Part shown: one piece after another, positions 43,436-55,313 of the stretch | How positions within the stretch are numbered: position 1 is the first letter of the stretch | How the letters are laid out: every line of letters starts with the position of its first letter | DNA from: Acephala macrosclerotiorum | Lineage: Eukaryota > Ascomycota > Leotiomycetes > Helotiales > Mollisiaceae | Direction: 5' to 3' | NCBI GenBank assembly: GCA_014904845.1 | Contig: MU119392.1 | Span: 44,233 to 108,232 of the forward strand | DNA length: 64,000 nt | Program-made: the position numbers and the translations under genes | The notes under the pieces: model-generated | Database searches by the model: none | The model's input: only the letters and a program-made list of their open reading frames with translations | What the model was told of the DNA's origin: nothing

Positions 43436-43796
43436 TATTAATTAGACATGCATTTAATGTTCGAAGTTGCTAAGTAGCCTGTGAGCACAGACCGTGAAGC
43501 CCAGCTCGTAAGGCAGCACCCGCTGCCCTCACCTTTAGGATTTTCACGTGTCGAACCACCATCACCCCACAATCGCACAACACCCCACTCCCAATTTAAG
43601 AACCCGTCTCCTACAACTATCATGAATCTCTCGATCCCAAAAATACTCTAAAATCAATGTCCAGATAGCCTCTGCATTGGGCTAACTGACCAGCGCATGA
43701 CCAAACCTGACGCGTCTGCGTTACACAAGGCTGCATCGGCTTTGGCTCGATCTTGAACTGGCAATTCTCACCCAAGATCCACCGCATTGACAGATA
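43436..43796. promoter_or_regulatory. 5' flank of the sacsin-like gene
   Basis: A short normal-composition stretch between the transposase stop and the ATG at 43797. It must hold the promoter if the gene is expressed; no site is recognised. The AT-rich block begins only about 590 bases upstream of the start codon. Confidence 0.35.
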
Positions 43797-46700
43797 ATGG
43801 CACCTCTACTTCCTAAGGCCCATAGACCTCAGACCCAACCCATGACGGTTGCGCTGAGGAGCATTTGTTGTGACTACCCCGCTGGTGGTGGAATCTTGCG
43901 CGAACTGCTCCAGAACGCAGATGATGCCGGAGCCTCGAGCGTTGTATGTAGATTACCTTTGCCCTTTCCACTAAAACTTTGTCTTTCATTCTTTTCTTTG
44001 GGACAGGTGCTGACTCCATCCATAGAGACTCGTCCTCGATTTGAACAGCTACCCAACGGACAATCTTCTTCACGCCGATCTTGCTCAGTATCAAGGTCCT
44101 GCACTTTTGGCATATAACAGTGCCGTCTTCCCAGCCGAGGATTTTGAGTCCCTCTCGCGAGTGGGAGATTCCCGCAAACTTCGGGATGGCTACTCGACTG
44201 GCAAATTTGGAAGAGGGTTTAATTCAGTAAGTTGTAATTCTGTAGCTGACCGTCACAGTCACTCAGTATATCCAGGTTTACAACTGGACTGATTCACCAT
44301 CCATTGTGTCGAAGGATAACCTTCTTATCCTTGACGCGCATCACCGGTGGTCGGCTAGCTTTCCCAATTGCACCAATCCTGGCGGTCCGATGTGGGACTT
44401 CGTGGCCAATGCAGGGGAAGTAGAAATGAGAAATCAAATAAGCGCATTTTCAGCCGTCATGGAGACACTCGATAAGCCATTTGAAGGTACGATCATTCGG
44501 ATCCCGTTGAGAACTGCGTCGCAGGCAGAAGCAAGTGAGATCTGCAAGCGACCGACCACAGCCTCTGACGTCAAAGAGGTTATGAGGAAGTTCGCCTCTG
44601 AATTTGAAATCTCGGGGCTGCTTTTTATGAAGAACATCGAGAGTATCAAGGTTGAGATTGGAGGTGCTGTGGATTCCAGTATCAAGATCTGTAATACGGA
44701 GCATGTGAGAATGTACGTACTACATGTGATTCAACTAAAGAGTATTTTCTTACAATTGGGACAGGAATAGGCTGTTGGTCAATGAGATGATTAAGACAGC
44801 GTCTACGGAACCGGAAAAGCCATTTGAACTTTCATTCGATGTCGAGATAGAGTCTGCGACCCCAACTGCGAAAAGCCGAACAAGCTTCGCCGTGCATCAT
44901 AGCATTGCAAGCCGTCCAACAGAGGAGAAGCTACGAGACTGGTGCAATGCTCAAGCCATGATACCTTGGATTGCAGTGGCAGCTCAAACCCCTGTAAGTT
45001 ATACGGACGCAAGAAAATGCTAGCAATAATTCTAAGATCTTGATAGGCAGATGCTCCGGGAATGAACAACGGTTCCCTTTTTACCGTTCTGCCTCTGCAA
45101 ATCCCCACGAACCAGCCGGTCCATATACATGGCCTCTTCAGTCTATCTCCAGACCGGGCCCGGATCCATGGTAGCAGCGACAGCAGTGTTCAAGATCAAC
45201 TACCTGCACGATGGAATGAGTGGTTGTTTGCTAGGCCAATTCCGACGGCCTGGGTCAATATGTTGCTACATGTCACGCAGCGAGATCCTGAACGAGCTGC
45301 ATTTGCAAAGTGGCCGTTGGTGGTGGCAAACCATAATGATGTATGCCATGGGATGATTCAGAAGGTGCTGCAGATTGTCCAAGACAAGTCCTGCCGGATT
45401 TGGTACACTGACCTAGGCTATACAAGTTCAAACCTAGGACTACTAGCCAACGGAGATGAATCGCCGGCCCTGAGGAGAGCTCTACGTGATGTAGGAATAC
45501 CCATGATCTACCTGCCGGATACACTATTGCCTACCGTGCAAAGTAGCAACTTAATGGAACGTCTAAGTCTAACTTCTCTGTGTGGCCGCCTCGAGAGAAG
45601 CGGACATCAAGTGCGAGCATTGACCGAGGATACAAAGCAAGTCCTTCTCGAATATATCTTGTCAGATCCTAACTTTCGGGGATATGGAGCTATAGAGCTA
45701 TTTCCCTTCGAGGATGGAACATACAAATCAATCGATCGACGCGTTGCTTTCGTTCATCGAGATGAAGATGAACACGCCATATTCGGTCGTGAACAACATC
45801 TAAATATTAGTCTTGGAAAGCTTTCCAAAAACACCGTACATTCCCTGAGGAACGGACTGTTGTGCTCCCCTCTGCATTCCTCTCTCCGGCAACGCTCAAG
45901 CAATGATCTCAAATCTTATTGTTTGAGCACGTACTTCAGGAATTTCGATCCAAGTCAAGACTTCGTTTTCTTAGACGAGAATACGAAGGCTTTCGTCTCC
46001 AAAGTTTGGGACTGGATCGTGGCAAGAGGTTACAGCCTATCCGAGGTGGACGTGTCTTGCTTGTGGCTTGTACCACTTTCAAATGGCCAGCATAGGAAAC
46101 TGAAGCCACAAAATCCATCAAGTGGAACGATTTGCGCACCTCCGGGAGAAATTGGAGACTTCCTTCGCAAAATGGCCACTATCGACGCAGTCTCCAACAA
46201 ACCTATTGTGTTTTTAGACAGTCTTTCATCTTGCGCATCAAAGCTTTTCGCAGATGCTTCCATGAATAATTCTAGTCTGTTAGTTAAAAACGGCGAGGTC
46301 TTGGAAGACTTCACGTTTTGGCTGAACAACATTCATCAGGCTATAGAACAAGCATCTAATGACGATAAACTTCATCTACAGGAACTTCTAGTTGCACATC
46401 GTCATCTTTGCAGAGATATTCTAACCATTTCTAGCGCATTACGAGGACTCAAAATCTTTCGGAAGCTCACCTGGATGCCGGGAAATGACTTGGAACCTTT
46501 CTTTAGTTGGACATCTCTTAATGGCTATTCGGAAGTCATCGGATTACCTGGAAATGTGCCTGTGCCAGATGGGGCAAATGTACTTTTCGTGGATGCCGAA
46601 TTAGAGGATGCTAGAAGGTTTCTCACCGAATTTCAGCTGGCGGCGTGCCCCTCTACTGTGAGTCTTTTGAAGGACCTCATAGTCCCACTTTGGGAAAGCG

Positions 46701-49700
46701 GAAACTTCGAAGGTCTGAGCATACGTTGCAGAGACCGTATCGCGAGGCTATTTCTCAGTCACTTTTACAATTTCGAAAGCGGCACTCGGGAAAAACTAGC
46801 ATCACTATCATTTCTACCTCTCTCCCCCGTTGGTGGCAAGAGGGTCTCAAAATTTGCCACGGCAGCACAACTTATTGACTCATCTAACCACCTCCTACGA
46901 AGTCTATTTTTTGATGACGAAGAGGTTTTTCCGGCGGCGTGGGTCATGGACGAGTACAGAGGAGTAGCCATTGACTGTGGTCTACGAGAGCGCCTCACCG
47001 AAGACCTGGTTAAGGATCGAATTATATGCTTTGCGAACAACTATGGCGATACTGAACGAGCGTGGGACCGAGCCCGCATCTTACTCCAGTCTAAAGTGGA
47101 GTGGTCGTCAGGCGCAGACACGGAACTACCTGCTATTCTACGAGAGCTGGAGTGGCTCCCAGCTATCGACTGTCATGGAAAGAAGGTTCTAGCAAATGCT
47201 ACTCAATGTCGCGGACTCGATGATCAATTGCTTGTCGGACTCGTGCATTCACTGGTCCTGTTTGATATTACGGGAGATTGGAAGCAGCGACTTGGCTGGA
47301 ATGGAGCGATTCTAATTACCACGCTTCTCGCTCAGTTGGAGCGAGGGATTGAGAAGAAGGACGGGAAGATTGTCCACGCCGTTCTGAAGTATGTTCAAGG
47401 AGAGGGCCAAGTCGAAATCTGCTATAAGAAGTTGATGGATCTCCGGTGCGTCCTAACTCAAAGTGGCTCCTTTGTCAGTCCTCGAATGGCCTTTCATACT
47501 GGTTGCGAAAGACTGGAGCCATACCTATACAATATCGACAACAGCTTTTGGTATGATAATTCTTCGCTCCTTCAAAGACTTGGAATAAAAGAAAAGCCCG
47601 ACCTTGAAGATTTGCTGCAGGTCCAAAGAGAATTCCAGCCAAGAAAAGAAGCCGAAGAAGAGGCGAGTCTAAAGGAAACAGATATAGCAGTTCAAATTGA
47701 GATCATCAAGCTCGCCACTGTTTTTGATCGGGATCGGTTGTCGACCTTGATGATTGTTAGCGCCATGGGGAGTCTTTGTGAACTTGAGGATGCGACTTAT
47801 AATGATCTTGGACCGCTTTCGTCAGTACAAGGGACCACCCATTTCACACATCCGGATATTCCTTATAGCATTGTCGCAATGCTACGAATTGAACCACTGA
47901 GTGAGCGGATCAAGAAGGGACAATTGGGCTTGGCCGATATTGATGATGACGAGTTCGACCAGCATGAGGAAATCGCGGATGGCATCAATGATACACTTGA
48001 ACGCCACCCAGTCGAAGCGACGTTCAAAGAGTACCTGGCGAATGCAGACGATGCTGGAAGCGCGACGCAGATCAATTGGCTCCTTGATGCCAGACAACAT
48101 CCGCAAGTGTCTCTTGTGACTCCAGAGCTATCGACGTATCAGGGACCTGCACTAGTAGTCCATAATGATGGAACATTTCAGGAAAAGGATTTCGAAGGGT
48201 TGAAGCACGTTGGGAGAGGTAGTAAGAGAGATGATCCTTCCACTATCGGCAAGTTTGGAAGGGGATCTCAAACGATGTATCACTGGACTGATGTTCCAAT
48301 ACTGCTATCAGGAAGCTACGTAGTGGTTCTAGAGTAAGTGTCTTTGTGTTTTCTCTTATTACTCTTTTTTGTCGTTTTCATCTTCCCCCTTGTCCTTTTG
48401 CCAAGCCGTCTTACTCATCATGCCCTAGTCCTTTACGGCGTGTCTTGCCCATGAACTATCGCACCGGTCGTCGAATGCCAGGTGTTAAAATCGAGCTCTC
48501 AAGACTTAAGAGTACATGCCCGGATCAACTAGCTCCTTTTGATGGCCTGTGGGGTTACTCTCGGGAGCAGGAATTTTACGAGGGTACAATTTTTCGATTT
48601 CCCCTTCGACCTTCGACTGTGCATTCGAGGCTAAGGGAAAGCAAGACGCTATTGGATTACATTGCTGCACAACGGTATATGGAAGAATTTCTTGACGAAG
48701 CGCGCATCTCATTGGTATTTTTGAGAAATGTGCGGTCAATCGATTTCAAGGTATACGGGGAGAGGCATCCTCGTTGGTTGGTAAAATCCTCTAGCAGGGG
48801 ACTGGAATATGACTTCTCTGACTGGACTGTCTGTACCGTGACCAAAGGAAAAGGATTGGATGGCGGCACTACAATAGAAGATCGGTGGTGGACTGCTATT
48901 CAGGATCCGGCGGAATTCCCGACTGGGCTTCTACATCGCCACAAAAGGACAATGAAAGATGTTCAATGCGGAATGGCTGTATTAGTGTCTTCCACGCCCG
49001 CTGGTAAAGATGCAAAACTTCATGCTGCTCCAAAACCAAGAATATTCAGCACTCTTCCTCTCCCGTTACAATGGGACTTACCAGTCAATGTCCACGCAAC
49101 CTTTATTACTTTTGGGGATAGAAATTCTATCACCATCGAAAGCTCTGCTCGAGAGGATGGCGCAGACTGGAATAGATGGCTGCTCACTTCGGCGATACCA
49201 AGCTTGTATCTTCCTTTCCTTGAGGACCTTGCAAGAAAGGTGGGCCAAGATGCTTTTCGCTTTTGGCCCAAGCAAGTCCCACCCGAAGGCTCTCTTTCAG
49301 AGTTGGTTTACACTTCATTCTGGCAACAGTTGCCCAACAGCCCATGTCGCCTCTTTCCATTAGCCCGTCAGCTGGACGGTAAGAAGAAACGCCAGTCTCC
49401 AAAGGCTTTAGAGATCAAAGAGGCCACCTTTGATTTCCTATCCAGCGAGACATCGGAACTTTTACGACATGTCCTTGAGTCTCAGATTCCAACGCTCGTC
49501 CGCGTCCCATTTACAAAGTTGCAATCACTAGAGCCAAGGGTTATATCCGTTACACCAGGGTTGCTTCGGGAGATTTTTCGGTCAGAAGCAGCGGCTGGGT
49601 GTCTGATCGGGTCCAACTCCAAACTCAAGGTTTTGGAAGTTCTCCTGAAGGAGATAATGCCCGAGGTCGATGCTGACTTTGAAGAGTTGGATGGCTGTCG

Positions 49701-52379
49701 TGTACTTCCACTTGCGGATGGCACTTTGGGCGTGTTGAGTTTCGTAGACCGCTCCAAACAAACTCTTACGTACTATGTGGCCAGCAAGCGGGAGGAGGAA
49801 CTCTTTGATTTTGCTTCGGAACTTTTGACGCCGATGAATCAAGGGAACGACTTTAAGGTCAAACTCCTGGATCACGAAAAGAAGTTCAATATCAAGAGAT
49901 TGGATTTCTCTGACTTCGGGACGCTACTTGGGAAGAAGGACTTTCAGGCAGATGCTTCTGTAGCAGAATTCGATACCTGGTTGCAGCGCTTCTGGAAGTT
50001 CTGGCATGAGAAAGAGATCCACAGGAAAGAAACAATCACACTGGCGTCTGGCGCTGGAGTCCACAATTATCCAATCTTGCGGGCTACTCGCGATGGCATC
50101 AGATCCTACTTGAAACCATCTGAGTTCAAGAACCTCCCACTGGTTGTTGAGCCAGCAGATGAGCAACATCAGAAAATCTGCGATAGGATTCCTGGACTCT
50201 ACAGGCTCAATAGCGAGTATATGCCGTTATACCTCAAGTCGGCCGAGGGTTCATTGACGGATGCGTCCTCATTTTCCCGGCTGATCAGAAGCCTTTCACT
50301 GCTTGCTCAACAGTCAGGAGGGCTTGAGAATTATATCAGGAATATCTTTGGCGATATCGAATTAAAGGTATAGTCTTCGCATAACCTAAATTAGGAGACG
50401 AAAACGCTAACATTGGTTTCCGATAAGATTCTTCGACAACTTGTCAGAAATTACTTCAACCTGAACCCTTCCGATCCGTTTGATGTAAAAAATAGGCTGA
50501 AACTTCTCCCAATATGGCCTGTAGTTGGTGCCTCAAATTCCTGTATTATTGCTTGTGCGGCCCTAATTCCAGGTGACTATGGACTCTTACGGCCATGGAT
50601 GTCTGGATATGGCCGATTTGTTCAATCCGGAATTGCAAGCTCATATTCCTCGACGCTAAAATCATTGGACGTGCAGGACAGAGCTGACACTACTCTTTTG
50701 GAGACACACATACTCCCACACCTACCTCAGATGATCGCCCCAAGTGCAGAAAAGGATTATGAATTGTTCATTTCGGCGCTTTCTCAAGTCTATAACGCTA
50801 AGCATCCGCGAAATTTCTCCAGCAAAAACAAGAACAACGGAGAAAGGAGACGATTCATAAATCTCGTGTCCACTTCGAGGCTAGCACCTGATGGAAATGG
50901 TGTGTTGCATTGTGCAAATGCACTTTTCGATCACGGTGATACCATTTTCCAGGCGGCGTTTGGAGAAGAAGCTGCTACGAGATTTCTGATGCCAGCAGTT
51001 AGGGGCCGTAAACGATTCTGGTTGGACATCGGTCTTAAGCAAAGAAGCGACTCGAACTTCGCAGAGGATTATGCCTTGTGCCTGCAAACAATGAGGAAGC
51101 GACTTGAATCTTGGAACACTCCTCCCTTGGATCCTCGACTTGTATCTGACGCTCAGGCAGTTCTAGAACCCCTGACGTCTTCATTACCTAGCGCTACCTC
51201 CGGCTTTTCCGAGAGCGAGTGGTTGACGGTTCGGAAAGAGGCCACCTTCCCTTCTTTGACGGCTTTGGACAGTCAACCAAGCTACAGACGAGATTCTATG
51301 GCCGCCTTAGCTGCATCAAAGCTTCTTCTGCCACTCGAAGATGTTATTGGGTTCCAGTATGTACCGATCTGCTGGAGCTAAACCTCATTTTCCTCAATTG
51401 AGCCACGTGAGATGGCATTCCACAAGATCACGTCACACGGAAGACCTCTAATTAGCATGGTGTGGCGGCACCTTGACCATTTGATGCAGTCCGCAAAACA
51501 CTTGACCGAAGGCGCAATCCCAAGTTTTCTATCCGACTTGACTTCCACATATGACTTTCTGCAAGACAATCTCCAGCAGAGCAACAACTCTTTCACGCAT
51601 GTAACAAGCCCGTTGTGGCTTAACCTGGCCATTACTGATGACGCTTTGGTACGCTTAGAAGATCTCCTGTCATTTTGGCTCAAAATTGAGCATCTGGTAC
51701 TGCTAAGCCCCTGTGATTCGCCTCCTTTAATGTCTGTGCAACCAAGATTGATGCGACATGAGAGGCTGCTGAGGGCGCTTGGTTGCAGAACCATTGTCTA
51801 CCCTACCATTGTTGGGCCCGACATCGGTATGGGCAAGTCCTTGTCTACTTCAATGACTCAAATGAGACATGAAGGGAAGATGTTAGACATAGCTCTATCA
51901 GCAGACGGAAAAGATGTACAAGCACATAAATCGTCCTCGCCGCTGCCTCGGCTTATTTTGCGGCCAGTTTTAACGGAAATTGGGCCAAGGATAAACGGAT
52001 CAACCTAGAAGGCATCTCATTTCACACCTTGTCCATGGTAGTTGATTTCGCCTATGCCGATATATTTGACTGGACGCCCATGCGAGTCACGGACGAAGAC
52101 GCAGTTGATGTGATTGCTGATAGGCTCGACGATCTTCTTGACCTCCTAACGGCGGCGGATCGCTTCCTAATGCCGGCACTCACAGTTCAAGCTGAAGGCG
52201 AACTCTTGAAGGCAGGTCGCTCATTCATTAGAATTGATAATGTACTGGACATTCGGACTCGGGCTGCCGAAGCAAATGCACACCACTTGGAGAATGCTTG
52301 CAGGGAGTTCTACGAGAAGAACAAGGTGCCGATAGACTTGATTTATAATACAAGGAGTACATGGAGAATTGCAACATGA
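43797..52379 (+). CDS. Sacsin-like protein: two GHKL ATPase modules plus BTB
   Basis: A giant protein of about 2,700 residues. Exons 43797-43943, 44026-44226, 44276-44712, 44765-44993, 45047-48333, 48429-50367 and 50428-51360 join in phase. Module 1 has the sacsin/Hsp90-type N-box ILRELLQNADDAGASSV, then LAQYQGPALLAYNSAVF, STGKFGRGFNS and VYNWTDSPSIVS. Module 2 near residue 1310 repeats it as YLANADDAGSATQINW, STYQGPALVVHNDGTF and GKFGRGSQTMYHWTDVP. The C-terminus has a BTB fold signal: MLDIALSADGKDVQAHKS and, in another frame, VLAAASAYFAASFNGNW with FLMPALTVQAEGELLKA. TAA at 51379-51381 can be removed by a 51-base intron (51361-51411, weak GTACCG donor, GCTAAAC branch). A one-base frame change near 51930-51940 separates the two BTB parts, so either the protein is truncated there or one base is missing. 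Sacsin relatives act as chaperone-like ATPases; the fungal role is unknown. Confidence 0.75.
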
Positions 52380-54145
52380 TTACGCCATTAGTGGGCAAGG
52401 GCGGATTTTTTTTGGCTCTTCTTTTTTTTCTTCTCATTTGGCTCCTTTTGGCAGATCCATAACTAATTTTTCACGTACTATGTAGTTTTGGGTGTTTAGT
52501 ATTTCTGGTTTGGGTTCGGTTTAGATTTTGCTTTTTGCTTGATTATAAAAGTTTTTTTTTTTTAAAAAAAAAAAAAATTAATTATATATAAATAATTAAT
52601 TTTTATTAGTTTTTTTTTTAAATTATTATTAAAAAAATATTAAAAATATTAATATAAATTAATATATATTATTATTATTTTTTTAAAATTATATTTTTAA
52701 TTAAATATAATATATAAATATTATAATAATCTTTATTTAATTTATATAATTAATTAATATCAAATTTCAAAACGATTTTTTTATATATAATTATACGTAA
52801 TCGCGTAAAAATCGTAAAATTAAATTAAATTATAAAGTTTTATTACGTTGAATATTTTTTTAGTAAATTTATAAAATGGAAAAACACTCGAACTATATAT
52901 TAAAATAGTAATAATTTTATAAATATTATATTAATTTGTTAATAAATTAATTAAAAAATCGTTTTATATAACTTTATAAAATAAAAATATTAAAAATTAA
53001 ATTATTAGAGTTTTTATTGATATTATACTTATTATAAACTTTTGAAAATTATTATATTAAAGTTTAATATTAAAAAGCTTAAAAATAATAATATTTATTA
53101 ATTATATTTTTTTTTTTTAATTATATTAAATATATTAAATTAATTATTATTATAAATTTTTTTTTTATATTATAATATTAATAAATATATAATTACGTAT
53201 AATATATATAATTTTAAATTTAATCTTTTTAAGTTTTCGAGCCTAGAATTGTTTTAATAAAACTTTTTTAATCAATTTTTAAATTTTAATTTTATAACGT
53301 ATAAAACAAATATATTAAATTATATAATTTAAATACGATTAAATTTTATTTTTATTTTTAATTAAAACTTTTAATTACTCGCTTAATTTATTTTTTATTA
53401 TTAATAGTTTCGAATTTAAATATTTTACAAAAGATCTTAAATTTATATTTTTTAATTACATATTAAAAAAAATTGATAAAATTATCGATATAAAATTTAA
53501 AAATAAATTTAATAAGTTCAATTGATTTATTTATATATTTAATATCCAAATATATTATATTTTAAATTTAAGGGCAATTGGATATAGTATTGCAAATATT
53601 TAATTTTTTAAAGTTAAATTTAAAGTCGATAAGTTTTCGAAAGTTCGTAGTGAGTGTAGTGTAAGTACGGGCCCCGGTATAGATGCTGAAGTCTACACTC
53701 GTATGGTGTCAAAGACACAAGAATCAGATTGGATTTTGTTCTTCTGCGACTCTCCGAAGTCCAAGAAATGTCCAAGAGTTACCCCAATGTCAAGCGATAA
53801 GCGTTTGGAACTCGAGCTCTCGATAGGTTCGGCTTCCGTCGCTAAAAGTATAGCGTCTTACAGGCCCGAGCTCCCAGCTCCTAAGGGGCTTAATCGCTAA
53901 ATATGCAGCCCCTAGAACTATAAATTCGCTCTGTAATTAAGGGGGAATCATTGTTAATATTCAATTCTTCATATATTCGAGTTCTCTGTCATAAGGCAGC
54001 TAATAGTGAATCATGAGAAGCGAAACCTCGCCCTGAATGCCTTACAGTCAACGAACATTGAATACTGTACAAACATTTCCTGCTTACTCTACGCGTCGTC
54101 CAAGTCAAACACTTCAAGAGATCAACATTTCATTTTACACAACCC
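52380..54145. other. AT-rich block and spacer
   Basis: From about 52550 to 53640 the sequence is almost all A/T with scattered CpG and no readable protein, likely a RIP-destroyed element. From 53640 to 54145 composition is normal, including a short GC-balanced stretch near 53650-53930, but no gene is recognised. Confidence 0.55.
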
Positions 54146-54643
54146 ATGGTCAAAATGAAAGATCCACGGCTCTCAAAATCGATTCTCTTATTCCTCGACT
54201 TTATGATCCGCTTCTTTGTTACGGTCCTCCTCGCAAAACTCTTCATTCCTCTCCTTCTCATCGTCTTAACTCTACACTGCTCTCGGTACTGCACATACAT
54301 ATTTTTCACCTGCCTCGTCTCATGCTACGAGACTGCAGCTGCATCCGGAACTTCTCACTCAAAATCAAGATGTTGGAGAGCGAGATGCGGGATGGCGTTG
54401 TTAGGGCTCTGGACTATGGTTATGATGGCTATGGTATTAGGAGTGATGGATCGAGCTCAGAGGGGGTTGAATGGGGATGTTGTTTGGATTTGGGAGAGGT
54501 TGAGAGACGTGTGGCGCTCGGAGAGCAGGGGTGGAAATCTGTGGCAGGAGGGAGATGGAGGAAAACCAGAGATGGATAACGACCATGAGTGCGAGACCAA
54601 TTTTGTAGATTCATTGGAGGAGCAGGAAGTTAAAATGCGCTAG
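54146..54643 (+). CDS. Possible small membrane protein, unknown
   Basis: A 165-residue frame from ATG to TAG. Two or three hydrophobic segments are visible: SILLFLDFMIRFFVTVLLA with LFIPLLLIVLTL, YIFFTCLVSCY, and MALLGLWTMVMMAMVLGVM. The C-terminal third is polar and acidic (EGDGGKPEMDNDHECE). No family is recognised. It stands alone between AT-rich blocks, so it may be a lineage-specific gene or chance frame. Confidence 0.35.
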   Translation: MVKMKDPRLSKSILLFLDFMIRFFVTVLLAKLFIPLLLIVLTLHCSRYCTYIFFTCLVSCYETAAASGTSHSKSRCWRARCGMALLGLWTMVMMAMVLGVMDRAQRGLNGDVVWIWERLRDVWRSESRGGNLWQEGDGGKPEMDNDHECETNFVDSLEEQEVKMR

Positions 54644-55141
54644 GGGGCTAACTTGACACCTTGATTCCCGAGATCTAGGCGCACGATATCGAGAATGGCA
54701 GCTAACAAAATTTTTACTACTCAAAAGACATATATTGTGTTGACTGTGTAATACTTTTCTTTATTTACAATTTATTAATTGTGGTTAACGTAAACAATTT
54801 CTTAAGTTATATTTTCTCTTGGTATTCTCATGTAAAGTATTTCTTCTATGCCATTAATAAAAGCTTGTAAATAGACTTTTACACGAGAGTATCGGTATCT
54901 TTATCCAATTTCACTTTTATCGAGTTGACTCTTTTGATTACTACTACTTATTATCTACTTTTTGATCTTCGCATCTCGCGACAATACTTTTACGATCTCA
55001 ATTATATACTTTTTTAAATTACTCGCAAAAAAACCATAGAATGTAAAACTTTATTTTTATTTCACTTTATAAAATGGATTTAAATAGAATTTTTTTAAGA
55101 GTTTTTTACGAATAAAATTCTATTTTTAGTTTTTTATTTAT
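54644..55141. other. Transition into the AT-rich retrotransposon block
   Basis: Moderately AT-rich sequence with no gene. It precedes the first long terminal repeat. Confidence 0.45.
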
Positions 55142-55313
55142 ATTATAAAACGCTATTACGTGGTTCGTTTTTAGTTCGCTTTAATTCGATATTAATCGAG
55201 TTGTAAAAATTGAGTAATCGTTCGATTTAATTTTTTTTTTTAAATTTTAGTAAATACAATTCGATTAATTTGCTTTTTAGTCTATTTTTTTTTAATGAAT
55301 TTATTATAGTCTA
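55142..55313 (+). repeat. 5' long terminal repeat of the gypsy element
   Basis: It shares TTACGTGGTTCGTTTTTA, TTCGATATTAATCGAGTT and AATTCGATTAATTT with the copy at 63196-63368, in the same orientation and at matching spacing. Mismatches are mostly C/T or G/A. Ends are approximate; the TG of the 3' copy has become TA here. Confidence 0.75.

Noticed and set aside
53641..53930. GC-balanced island between AT-rich blocks considered as an RNA gene or gene fragment
   Set aside because: No conserved motif, frame or fold could be supported.
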